Source: Ignavibacteria bacterium
GTDB lineage: Bacteria > Bacteroidota > Ignavibacteria > Ignavibacteriales > Melioribacteraceae
Reading direction: 5' to 3'
Length of the DNA stretch: 32,746 nucleotides
Assembly: GCA_009773205.1 (NCBI GenBank)
Contig: WPAE01000001.1
Location: 1 to 32,746, forward strand
A program made the translations under genes and the position numbers. Of this stretch, positions 23,427-30,335 are shown in pieces. The notes under the pieces are model-generated. The model did not search any database. It saw nothing but the letters and a program-made list of their open reading frames with translations, and was not told the origin of the DNA. Positions within the stretch are counted from its first letter, which is position 1, and every line of letters starts with the position of its first letter.

Positions 23427-25061
23427 ATGAGAGTAAACATAGTAATGCCTCAAATGGGTGAAAGCATTACAGAAGGAACTCTGATTAAGTGGCATAAGAA
23501 AAAAGGTGAGTTCGTTAAGAAAGATGAAATTATTTATGAAATTGCCACCGATAAAGTTGATACCGAAATTCCAAGTCCGGAAGATGGTGTGCTTTCAGAG
23601 ATAAAAGTTTTTGAGCAGGAAACAGTTGTTGTTGGAACAGTTGTTGCAGTTATTGAAACCAATGGAAGTTCATCTATTGATTCCAAAACTGAAACCACAG
23701 TTGAAGATATAAATAGGGAAAAGGCAGAACCAGCTTCAACTACACAAGTTGGCGGAGAGTTGATTGACGTTCCGATGCCTAAAATGGGTGAATCTGTAAT
23801 GGATGGAACTATTATCAAATGGCATAAGCAAGCCGGCGATAAAGTCTCACGCGATGAAATATTATTTGAAATAAGTACAGACAAAGTTGATACTGAAGTA
23901 CCTTCTCCAGTTGATGGAATTTTAGAGACACTTCTCTTTAAGGAAAATGAAAATGTAAATGTTGGAATTGCGGTTGCAAAGATTAGAACTACAACTGGAT
24001 TAGTGAAAGAAAAGATTGCTTTGAAAGAAGATCAAGAGCAAGAAAAGAAGATCTCCAAACAAATCACTAATCACAAATCACCAATCACTAACAGTCAACA
24101 AACAACAGCTAACAACAAACAACAAACAACTAACAATTTCTATTCACCTCTAGTACTTAACATTGCTCGGATTGAAGGAATTTCAATTAATGAATTAGAG
24201 ATGATTGAAGGCAGCGGAATTGAAGGACGCGTAACTAAAAAGGATGTTCTAACCTATCTTCAAAACAAACGCTCCGGTAAATTATTCACGCAAGTATTCT
24301 CTTCCGATAATATTGAATCAATGCAATCTGCAAAGGAAGTTAAGAGTATTTCCACTCAGCAAATTGAGTTTATCGCAATGGATACAACTCGCCAGCGTAT
24401 TATGCAGCACATGATTTACAGCCGCGATACATCAGTGCACGTAACCGCAGTAATGGAAGTTGACATGAGTAAGATTCATAACTTTGTTGAGAAGAATAGA
24501 GACGGCTTTGCAAACGAAGGTATTAAGCTTACTTACTTACCGTTCATTTCTTTTGCTGTTATTAAAGCCCTTAAAGAGTTTCCATTAATGAATTCTTCTA
24601 TCGAAGGGAAAAATATTCTCACAAAGAAGTTTATTAATCTGGGAATTGCTGTCGCAGTAGAGCCAAACGGGTTAATTGTCCCTAACATTAAAAACTCAGA
24701 AGAAAAAAACATTCGCGGATTAGCAAAAGCAATTGCTGATATAGGTACAAGAGCCAGAACAAAGAAACTTGTACCGGAAGATGTAACAAATGGGACTTTC
24801 TCAATTACAAATTATGGCGTTTTTGGTTCTTTGTTTGGAACACCGATAATCAATCAGCCGGAAGTTGGAATACTTGGTGTTGGCGCAGTTACTAAAAAAC
24901 CGGTTGTTATTGATGTTAATGGAAGCGATGCGATTGTAATTAGACCGATGATGTATTTATCGCTTAGTCACGATCATAGATTAATTGATGGCATGCTTGG
25001 CGGTAAATTCTTGAAATCTGTTAAAGAAACATTAGAAAATTTTGATACTAATATTGTTTAA
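23427..25061 (+). CDS. Dihydrolipoyl acyltransferase (E2) with two lipoyl domains
   Basis: 544 aa. Two lipoyl domains come first, with lipoylated Lys43 and Lys153, each in TDKVDTE. Then comes a low-complexity linker, a peripheral-subunit-binding domain ([25 protein letters not shown]..., about 240-278), and the catalytic acyltransferase domain ending in [15 protein letters not shown] with the HxxxD active site at about 517-521. The complex forms a multimeric core joining E1 and E3. Strong AGGAGA lies before the ATG. Odd point: the linker at residues 211-238 is Thr/Asn/Gln-rich and its DNA looks like the short intergenic repeats of this genome. Substrate class follows E1 and is unresolved between pyruvate and branched-chain acids. 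Confidence 0.94.
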   Translation: MRVNIVMPQMGESITEGTLIKWHKKKGEFVKKDEIIYEIATDKVDTEIPSPEDGVLSEIKVFEQETVVVGTVVAVIETNGSSSIDSKTETTVEDINREKAEPASTTQVGGELIDVPMPKMGESVMDGTIIKWHKQAGDKVSRDEILFEISTDKVDTEVPSPVDGILETLLFKENENVNVGIAVAKIRTTTGLVKEKIALKEDQEQEKKISKQITNHKSPITNSQQTTANNKQQTTNNFYSPLVLNIARIEGISINELEMIEGSGIEGRVTKKDVLTYLQNKRSGKLFTQVFSSDNIESMQSAKEVKSISTQQIEFIAMDTTRQRIMQHMIYSRDTSVHVTAVMEVDMSKIHNFVEKNRDGFANEGIKLTYLPFISFAVIKALKEFPLMNSSIEGKNILTKKFINLGIAVAVEPNGLIVPNIKNSEEKNIRGLAKAIADIGTRARTKKLVPEDVTNGTFSITNYGVFGSLFGTPIINQPEVGILGVGAVTKKPVVIDVNGSDAIVIRPMMYLSLSHDHRLIDGMLGGKFLKSVKETLENFDTNIV

Positions 25062-25062
25062 T

Positions 25063-25110
25063 TCTTGCTCATGCTATAATCTTAATCGTTGGCTAAGATT
25101 ATGAGCAAGA
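25063..25110. promoter_or_regulatory. Long hairpin between E2 and lipA
   Basis: TCTTGCTCAT (25063-25072) pairs with ATGAGCAAGA (25101-25110), and inside AATCTTA (25078-25084) pairs with TAAGATT (25094-25100). It starts 2 nt after the E2 stop. An in-frame ATG for lipA at 25101 lies in the stem, which argues for the later ATG at 25131 as start. No T run follows, so a terminator is not evident; RNA processing or stability is possible. Confidence 0.5.
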
Positions 25111-25130
25111 GTAAGTGCAAGAAGAGGAAT

Positions 25131-26036
25131 ATGAAAATCAATCAGCATCAGAAAGCATTTAAAGAAGCAGCAGAACAGAGCAGAGAAGAATTAGGCAAAA
25201 GACCAGATTGGTTAAAAGTTCGCCTTCCTACCGGACATAATTACAAAGAAGTTTATGAGCTGATGCGCAAAAGCAAGCTTAACACTGTTTGCGAAGAAGC
25301 TAAATGTCCTAACTTAGCCGAATGCTGGAACAGAAAAACTGCAACGTTTATGATACTTGGCGATACTTGCACTCGTTCTTGCGGTTTTTGCAATGTAAAA
25401 CTTGGCTTGCCAAGCGAACTCGATTTAGATGAACCGCGCCGCGTTGCAGAATCTGTTGAAGCATTGGGATTAAAACACGTTGTTATAACTTCAGTAAATC
25501 GTGATGAGTTAAAAGATGGCGGCGCAATTATCTTTAGCGAAAGCGTCCGTTTGATCAAAGAAAAAATGCCTGAGACAACAATTGAAATTCTGATTCCAGA
25601 CTTCAAAGGGGAAGTGGAATCCTTCAAAATAATTATGAACAATCCCCCCGATGTACTTAATCATAATCTCGAAACGGTAAAAAGGCTATACCATGCCGTT
25701 CGTCCACAGGCAAAATATGAAAGAAGTTTGGAAGTTATTAGCTGGTTCAAAGAAAATGGTTTAAGAACCAAAAGTGGAATTATGGTTGGAATAGGTGAGA
25801 GCAAGGAAGAAGTTTTTGTGCTAATTGAGGATTTATTCAATTCCGGCTGCGATATAATGACAATCGGACAATACTTACAGCCGACAAAAAGTCATCTTCC
25901 TGTTAATAGATATGTAACTTTAGAAGAATTTAAGGAATACAAAGATTACGGATTAAAAATCGGTTTAAAGGCAGTAGAGTCTTCGCCGCTTGTTAGAAGC
26001 TCATACCATGCCGATAAACACGCCGAGTTAGTGTAA
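25131..26036 (+). CDS. lipA: Lipoyl synthase
   Basis: 301 aa from the ATG at 25131 (AGAGGA just upstream, close spacing); in-frame starts at 25101 and 25089 would add 10-14 basic residues. A radical-SAM enzyme inserting two sulfurs into octanoyl-lysine. The auxiliary cluster cysteines are Cys54, Cys59 and Cys65 (NTVCEEAKCPNLAECW), and the SAM cluster is CTRSCGFC at Cys80, Cys84 and Cys87. HNLETVKRLYHAVRP, and the C-terminal SSPLVRSSYHAD with the conserved Ser near RSSYHA, complete the family pattern. With lipB it supplies lipoate to the E2 encoded just upstream. Confidence 0.96.
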   Translation: MKINQHQKAFKEAAEQSREELGKRPDWLKVRLPTGHNYKEVYELMRKSKLNTVCEEAKCPNLAECWNRKTATFMILGDTCTRSCGFCNVKLGLPSELDLDEPRRVAESVEALGLKHVVITSVNRDELKDGGAIIFSESVRLIKEKMPETTIEILIPDFKGEVESFKIIMNNPPDVLNHNLETVKRLYHAVRPQAKYERSLEVISWFKENGLRTKSGIMVGIGESKEEVFVLIEDLFNSGCDIMTIGQYLQPTKSHLPVNRYVTLEEFKEYKDYGLKIGLKAVESSPLVRSSYHADKHAELV

Positions 26037-26076
26037 TTAAACAAGATTTTGGCTGTACTGAAGAGTATCTATCCAG

Positions 26077-26388
26077 CTATTCAATAAGGATGCTTTCTTT
26101 TTCTATTTTATTTAAAAAGTCATCACCGGATAAATAATAACTTGTAGAATAAGGGTGCGCTTCGATAATTGGAAATCGAATATTTATTTTTGAGAAGAGT
26201 TTTAGATTATCAAATATATTTTCTGTAAACTGATCCGAAATTAAAAGCAAATCAATATCCGACCACTCATGTGAATTGTTTTTAGCATAAGAGCCAAAAA
26301 GAAAAACCTTATAAAATTTCAGTCCGTACAACCCGCATTCCTTTACAAACAATTTAGCAGTATTTATTGCAGTTTCTCTATCAACCAT
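26077..26388 (-). CDS. MNT-type minimal nucleotidyltransferase
   Basis: 103 aa. The pol-beta nucleotidyltransferase motif is FLFGSYAKNNSHEWSDIDLLLIS, with GS and the DxD metal ligands. Such proteins pair with HEPN proteins as toxin-antitoxin modules; in several cases the MNT partner adds AMP to the HEPN toxin to silence it. The start overlaps the end of the HEPN frame by 25 nt, the standard order. The gene looks intact although its partner is broken. Confidence 0.85.
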   Translation of the reverse strand: MVDRETAINTAKLFVKECGLYGLKFYKVFLFGSYAKNNSHEWSDIDLLLISDQFTENIFDNLKLFSKINIRFPIIEAHPYSTSYYLSGDDFLNKIEKESILIE

Positions 26389-26759
26389 AATTTTAATCCA
26401 TTAGCCTTTTCTAATATTTCAGCCGTGAATTTTTCATTACAGATTTCATACAAGTTGGAAATGTATTCAGGGTATCTCCCTTCCAGTTGAAATCGGTTTA
26501 GAGTTAGCAAAAATTCACTTTGTTCTTCCGTAGGTATAACAGGCGTTTGTGAAAGTATATACATTAAGTTATGAGTTCTTGGCGGAATATTGTCTTTGTT
26601 GTGTTTAACCCATAAAGCTTTAGTTAATTTCTCAATGACTAAGTCTGCAAAGAAAAGCGCTTGAAGATTTTTTTTGTTTTTAAAAAGTGCTTCAACTGCT
26701 TCCCAATCATCGCTGGCTTACTTAACCCAGTAATCAATATATTCTTCTTTGGTTATCAT
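26364..26759 (-). pseudogene. HEPN-domain protein with an early nonsense codon
   Basis: From ATG at 26759 the frame reads MITKEEYIDYWVK, stop TAA (26718-26720, codon 14), then ASDDWEAVEALFKNKKN, LFFADLVIEKLTKALWVKHN, PPRTHNLMYIL, and NRFQLEGRYPEYISNLYE to a stop at 26364. This is a complete HEPN domain (about 131 codons) including the RTH segment of the possible RNase site, broken only by one codon; GAA or similar to TAA would suffice. The next ATG (26564) would miss half the domain. The frame and the overlap with the MNT gene are otherwise intact, so decay is recent or readthrough occurs. Confidence 0.8.
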
Positions 26760-27391
26760 TCTATCCAAAACTAAAAACTTTTTGGCAGTATTGCTAATAA
26801 CACAAAAAATTAGGTAAAGGTACAAGCGAGGATTGCTAGTAAAATTTTCTTTGCATTATTTTCTGTTTCACTAATCAACAACATAAACCTAGTGGTGCTA
26901 TGTCAATATTCCTGTGTTGGTTAAAAAGATGCACATGACTTTAAAAAAATTAATTAATGGAATCTATGAGCCGAATCCCAAAAGGTCATTTTGACAATTT
27001 CTGGTTACTATTTCCTGCCCGCCATCTTGCTCGCACGCCGTTTTATGCAGGTTAGGCGTGTAGGTCAAAAACAATGTTTTTTATAATGATCATGGCTTTT
27101 TAGAGTAGGCTCATTTATATTAATGTGTAAGTCCAAAAACTTGGTTTCTAATTCAATTTCACAACATATTGTGTTCTAAAGCAACAGACTCGCTCGTCTG
27201 CCAAACCAGGTAGCGGGCAATGAGCAGAGCAAATTTGTTCCGCATTTTCTCATTCAAATAATTGTCTTTCTCATTTCTGGAAAACGGAGACCAAGTCTTT
27301 TGCAAATAAAGAATGCGTGTTCAAAGCCTATTTGTTTTTAGCAAATAATCCTTATTTTTTCATTACTGATTTACGACTTGAGACTGTAAGT
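26760..27391. other. Gene-poor spacer
   Basis: No coding frame I can support. It contains a GC-richer stretch at 27010-27065 with GTTAGGCG, a small hairpin CAGAC-TCGCTC-GTCTG near 27186-27201, and the right end of the MITE-like repeat at 27094-27118. At 26966-26990 ATGAGCC...AAAAGGT resembles the left end of that repeat, so 26963-27118 may be an old, altered copy. Confidence 0.4.
27094..27118. mobile_element. MITE-like repeat, right-end fragment
   Basis: GGCTTTTTAGAGTAGGCTCATTTAT, identical in its last part to the right end of copy 2 (32722-32746). The interior does not match; only ends survive. Confidence 0.65.
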
Positions 27392-27420
27392 TTGGCACGT
27401 TGTTTTTAATGGTTTAAACA
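27392..27420 (+). promoter_or_regulatory. Candidate promoter of the VOR operon
   Basis: TTGGCA (27392-27397), 17-bp spacer, TAAACA (27415-27420). The -10 is a weak match. It would start transcription about 10 nt before the leader peptide, the same layout as at the metY leader. Confidence 0.35.
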
Positions 27421-27436
27421 CTAATAAGGAATGCCG

Positions 27437-27484
27437 ATGCTTAAAGTCATCGCTCAAATTTTACTAATACAAATTTCAACCTAA
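27437..27484 (+). CDS. Candidate Ile/Leu-rich leader peptide of the VOR operon
   Basis: AAGGA at 27426-27430 sits 6 nt before ATG 27437, which opens MLKVIAQILLIQIST and stops at 27482-27484 (a further ATG at 27431 would add MP). Eight of fifteen residues are Ile, Leu or Val. The stop touches the 5' arm of a terminator, and AACCT at the end of the ORF (27478-27482) can pair with AGGTT of that arm. The operon behind it handles branched-chain oxoacids, so a branched-chain attenuator makes sense. AT-rich DNA gives Ile/Leu codons easily, so chance is a real alternative. Confidence 0.45.
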   Translation: MLKVIAQILLIQIST

Positions 27485-27520
27485 AAAAGGTTATGGCTCT
27501 TGCTGTAACCTTTTTGGTTT
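27484..27520 (+). terminator. Terminator hairpin in the VOR 5' leader
   Basis: AAAAAGGTTA (27484-27493) pairs with TAACCTTTTT (27506-27515), followed by GGTTTTA. It stands between the candidate leader peptide and the first VOR gene, 19 nt before its ATG, so it probably works as an attenuator or marks an upstream transcript end. Confidence 0.7.
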
Positions 27521-27538
27521 TATATCAAAGAGGTCTTA

Positions 27539-27826
27539 ATGGCTAAAGTTAAAGGGGATATCGTTGTTGATATCAACAAATGCAAAGGCTGCGAGCTTTG
27601 TGCAGTAGCTTGCCCGCAGGAATCGCTCGAACTTTCGCGCAAACTCAACTCAAAAGGTTATCATTACATAGTTAAGATAGAGGATAACTGTACGGGCTGC
27701 ACAAACTGCGCTATGGTTTGTCCGGATGGAATTATTAAAGTTTACCGGAAAACTGAAAAGAAGAGAGAGCAGATTGCTACAATAACTAATGTAACCGGAG
27801 ATATTACAGTAACGGTGAACTCATGA
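27539..27826 (+). CDS. VOR/KOR delta subunit, 2x[4Fe-4S] ferredoxin
   Basis: 95 aa with two clusters of the form CxxCxxCxxxCP: CKGCELCAVACP and CTGCTNCAMVCP. This small ferredoxin subunit carries electrons from the thiamine-diphosphate site to external ferredoxin. GAGG lies 5 nt before the ATG. Its stop overlaps the alpha subunit start by 4 nt (ATGA), typical for these operons, in which delta often comes first. Confidence 0.92.
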   Translation: MAKVKGDIVVDINKCKGCELCAVACPQESLELSRKLNSKGYHYIVKIEDNCTGCTNCAMVCPDGIIKVYRKTEKKREQIATITNVTGDITVTVNS

Positions 27827-28896
27827 AAAAAGAATTTAGATTAATGAAGGGCAATGAAGCATTAGCAGAAGCGGCAATTCGAGCCGGTTGCGATGCTTAC
27901 TTTGGATATCCGATAACTCCGCAATCGGAAGTTCTTGAATATTTAAGCGGCGAAGCTGCAAAAAGAACAGGAATGGTTGTGCTTCAAGCCGAAAGCGAAA
28001 TAGCTTCTATAAATATGGTTTACGGCGCTGCCGGTACTGGAAAAAGAGTTATGACTTCCTCTTCCAGTCCAGGTATGAGTTTAATGCAGGAAGGAATTTC
28101 TTACATTGCTTGTGGCGAGCTTCCTTGCCTGCTTGTTAATGTTCAGCGTGGCGGTCCGGGTTTAGGAACTATTCAACCTGGGCAGGCAGATTATTTACAA
28201 GCTGTAAAGGGCGGCGGACACGGCGATTATAAAGTGATTACACTTGCTCCTTCAACAGTGCAAGAAATGGTTGATTTTGTTGGAGAAGGCTTTGAATTAG
28301 CATACAAATACAGAAATCCAGTACTGATTTTAACCGATGGCGCACTCGGGCAAATGATGGAAAAAGTTCTTTTGCCAGAGCTAAGACCAAGAAAAACAGA
28401 ATTTGAACCTTGGGGAAGCACGGGCAAAACTCCAGATAGAGAAAGAAATGTTATTTACACTCTTTCATTACAGCCGGATGTAATGGAACAATGGAATCAA
28501 CGCCTTCAGGCAAAGTATAGAATAATTGAAGAGAACGAAACCCGTTGTGAATTAATTGATTGCGAAGATGCTGATTATATTTTGGTTGCTTATGGTTTAG
28601 TTGCACGCATCTGTCAAAAAGCTGCTCACATTGCGCGCGATAAAGGAATTAAGGTTGGAGTTTTTAGACCAATTACAGTTTATCCATATCCTTATGCTGA
28701 GCTAAATAAAATTGCCGATAAAGTTAAAGGGTTTATGACCGTTGAAATGAATGCAGGGCAAATGCTTGAAGATGTGCGCCTTGCAGTTAATGGCAAAAAG
28801 CCAATTGAGTTTTACGGAAGACAAGGCGGAATGATTCCTTCACCGGAAGATATTTTTCATAAACTTGAAGAAAAAATTATTGGAGAATTGGTATGA
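27823..28896 (+). CDS. vorB: 2-oxoacid:ferredoxin oxidoreductase alpha subunit, VorB type
   Basis: 357 aa. The N-terminal thiamine-pyrimidine-type domain has CDAYFGYPITPQSEVLEYL (residues about 19-37), QAESEIASINMVYGAAGTGKRVMTSSSSPGMSLMQEGISY, and QADYLQAVKGGGHGDYKVITLAPSTVQEM, wording that in my memory is typical of 3-methyl-2-oxobutanoate (VOR) and related KOR alpha subunits; the VKGGGHG block favours VOR. The C-terminal domain has VFRPITVYPYP and ends in a short tail. It overlaps both neighbours by 4 nt. Such enzymes oxidise branched-chain oxoacids to acyl-CoA, or run in reverse to make them in strict anaerobes. Confidence 0.88.
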   Translation: MKKEFRLMKGNEALAEAAIRAGCDAYFGYPITPQSEVLEYLSGEAAKRTGMVVLQAESEIASINMVYGAAGTGKRVMTSSSSPGMSLMQEGISYIACGELPCLLVNVQRGGPGLGTIQPGQADYLQAVKGGGHGDYKVITLAPSTVQEMVDFVGEGFELAYKYRNPVLILTDGALGQMMEKVLLPELRPRKTEFEPWGSTGKTPDRERNVIYTLSLQPDVMEQWNQRLQAKYRIIEENETRCELIDCEDADYILVAYGLVARICQKAAHIARDKGIKVGVFRPITVYPYPYAELNKIADKVKGFMTVEMNAGQMLEDVRLAVNGKKPIEFYGRQGGMIPSPEDIFHKLEEKIIGELV

Positions 28897-29711
28897 ACGA
28901 AAAAACTATGACCGCCGAAGAGGACTTACGATTCGAGCAAATGCTTGCGGAAGAAAGTGTTTGTACCAAAGAAAACATCGTTTTTGATAGAACTGATACT
29001 TTGATTGATACAAATATGCACTACTGCCCAGGCTGCGGGCACGGTGTTGCTCACAGATTAATTGCAGAAGTTATTGATGAGCTCGATATTCAAAAAGATA
29101 CAATTGGTGTTGCGCCGGTTGGCTGTTCTGTACTTGCTTATAATTACTTAAATATTGATATGAACGGTGCCGCTCACGGAAGAGCCGCGGCCGTTGCAAC
29201 AGGTATCAAACGTGTACTTCCCGAAAAATATGTTTTTACTTATCAAGGCGATGGTGATTTAGCTGCTATCGGCACTGGAGAAACTATTCACGCATGCAAC
29301 CGCGGTGAAAATTTCTTAATCGTTTTCATTAACAATGGTATTTATGGAATGACCGGCGGGCAAATGGCGCCAACTACTCTTCCAGGAATGAAATCAACAA
29401 CTTCCCCCGAAGGAAGAGATATTGTTACTATGGGTAGCCCGCTTAAGATTACTGAACTCATTGCTCAATTGCCAGGCACTTATTATGTTACAAGAACCGC
29501 GGTAAACTCGCCTGTAAATGTACGTAAGGCTAAAGCTGCTATAAAAAAGAGTTTTGAATACCAAAAGTTGAATAAAGGAACTTGCTTAGTTGAAATTGTT
29601 ACAAATTGTCCTTCTAATTGGAAAATGAACCCGGTTGAATCCAATAAATGGCTGGAAGATAATATGCTTCCGTTTTATCCACTTGGCGATATTAAAAAGC
29701 CTTCTAACTGA
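28893..29711 (+). CDS. 2-oxoacid:ferredoxin oxidoreductase beta subunit, TPP-binding
   Basis: 272 aa. HYCPGCGHGVAHRLIAEVID provides the cluster/TPP-side cysteines, and GDGDLAAIGTGETIHACNRGENFLIVFINNGIYGMTGGQMAPTTLPGMKSTT is the TPP-binding GDG...NN segment (listed here as key parts GDGD, NN and YGMTGGQ). The N-terminal 40 residues are acidic and extra to the usual start. Overlaps the alpha subunit by 4 nt. Forms the catalytic unit with the alpha subunit. Confidence 0.92.
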   Translation: MNEKTMTAEEDLRFEQMLAEESVCTKENIVFDRTDTLIDTNMHYCPGCGHGVAHRLIAEVIDELDIQKDTIGVAPVGCSVLAYNYLNIDMNGAAHGRAAAVATGIKRVLPEKYVFTYQGDGDLAAIGTGETIHACNRGENFLIVFINNGIYGMTGGQMAPTTLPGMKSTTSPEGRDIVTMGSPLKITELIAQLPGTYYVTRTAVNSPVNVRKAKAAIKKSFEYQKLNKGTCLVEIVTNCPSNWKMNPVESNKWLEDNMLPFYPLGDIKKPSN

Positions 29712-29724
29712 TTTGGAGATTAAA

Positions 29725-30279
29725 ATGACTGAAGAAATTATTATTGCCGGATTTGGCGGACAAGGCGTTCTTTCGATGGGGCAGATTCTTTGTTACGGCG
29801 GCGTTATCGAAGATAAAGAAGTTACCTTTATGCCATCTTACGGACCAGAAATGCGCGGCGGTACTGCTAACTGCATTGCAATTGTAAGTGATGAAAAAAT
29901 TAGCTCTCCAATACTTACTAAATTTGATACTGTAATTGCTCTAAATCAGCCTTCGTTAGATAAATTTGAACACACATTAAAACCTGGCGGACTTTTGATT
30001 TACGAGGCTAGCACAATCATAAATCCACCCAAGAGAACAGATATTGATATTTTGCCGATTGAAGCATCTAACGAAGCTGCAAAGATGAAGAATATAAAAA
30101 TTATGAATATGATAGTTTTGGGTGCAGTGTTAAAGAAAAAGCCAATAATAAGCCTCGAAAGTGCGATTTTAGCTTTGCAAAAAGTCTTACCTGAAAGATA
30201 TCATCATCTTATTCCATTAAACAAAGAAGCAATAGAAAAAGGTATGGAATTGGCGGAAAAAGCAAGTGTAACTGCATAA
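29725..30279 (+). CDS. 2-oxoacid:ferredoxin oxidoreductase gamma subunit
   Basis: 184 aa from ATG 29725 (GGAG at 29715-29718). An open frame upstream to 29635 overlaps the beta gene and is not coding. The opening IIIAGFGGQGVLSMGQILCYGG and SYGPEMRGGTANCIAIVSDEKISSP are the gamma-subunit (CoA-binding side) signature. Last gene of the operon; a strong palindrome follows at 30285. Confidence 0.93.
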   Translation: MTEEIIIAGFGGQGVLSMGQILCYGGVIEDKEVTFMPSYGPEMRGGTANCIAIVSDEKISSPILTKFDTVIALNQPSLDKFEHTLKPGGLLIYEASTIINPPKRTDIDILPIEASNEAAKMKNIKIMNMIVLGAVLKKKPIISLESAILALQKVLPERYHHLIPLNKEAIEKGMELAEKASVTA

Positions 30280-30284
30280 TTTAT

Positions 30285-30317
30285 TTGTAGTGATAGGTCT
30301 CAGACCTATCACTACAA
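30285..30317. terminator. 16-bp perfect palindrome between convergent genes
   Basis: TTGTAGTGATAGGTCT-C-AGACCTATCACTACAA. A one-base centre, no long T run on either side. It separates the VOR operon (+) from the M3 peptidase gene (-), so it could end both; it may equally be an inserted palindromic repeat. Confidence 0.5.
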
Positions 30318-30335
30318 CAAATACAATTAATCAAA

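Noticed and set aside
26990-27070. Integron attC site suggested by GTTAGGCG
   Set aside because: No matching inverse core site at a fitting distance and no integrase or cassette layout.
29635-29724. Longer gamma-subunit start
   Set aside because: Overlaps the beta gene in another frame; ATG 29725 has GGAG and begins the conserved strand.
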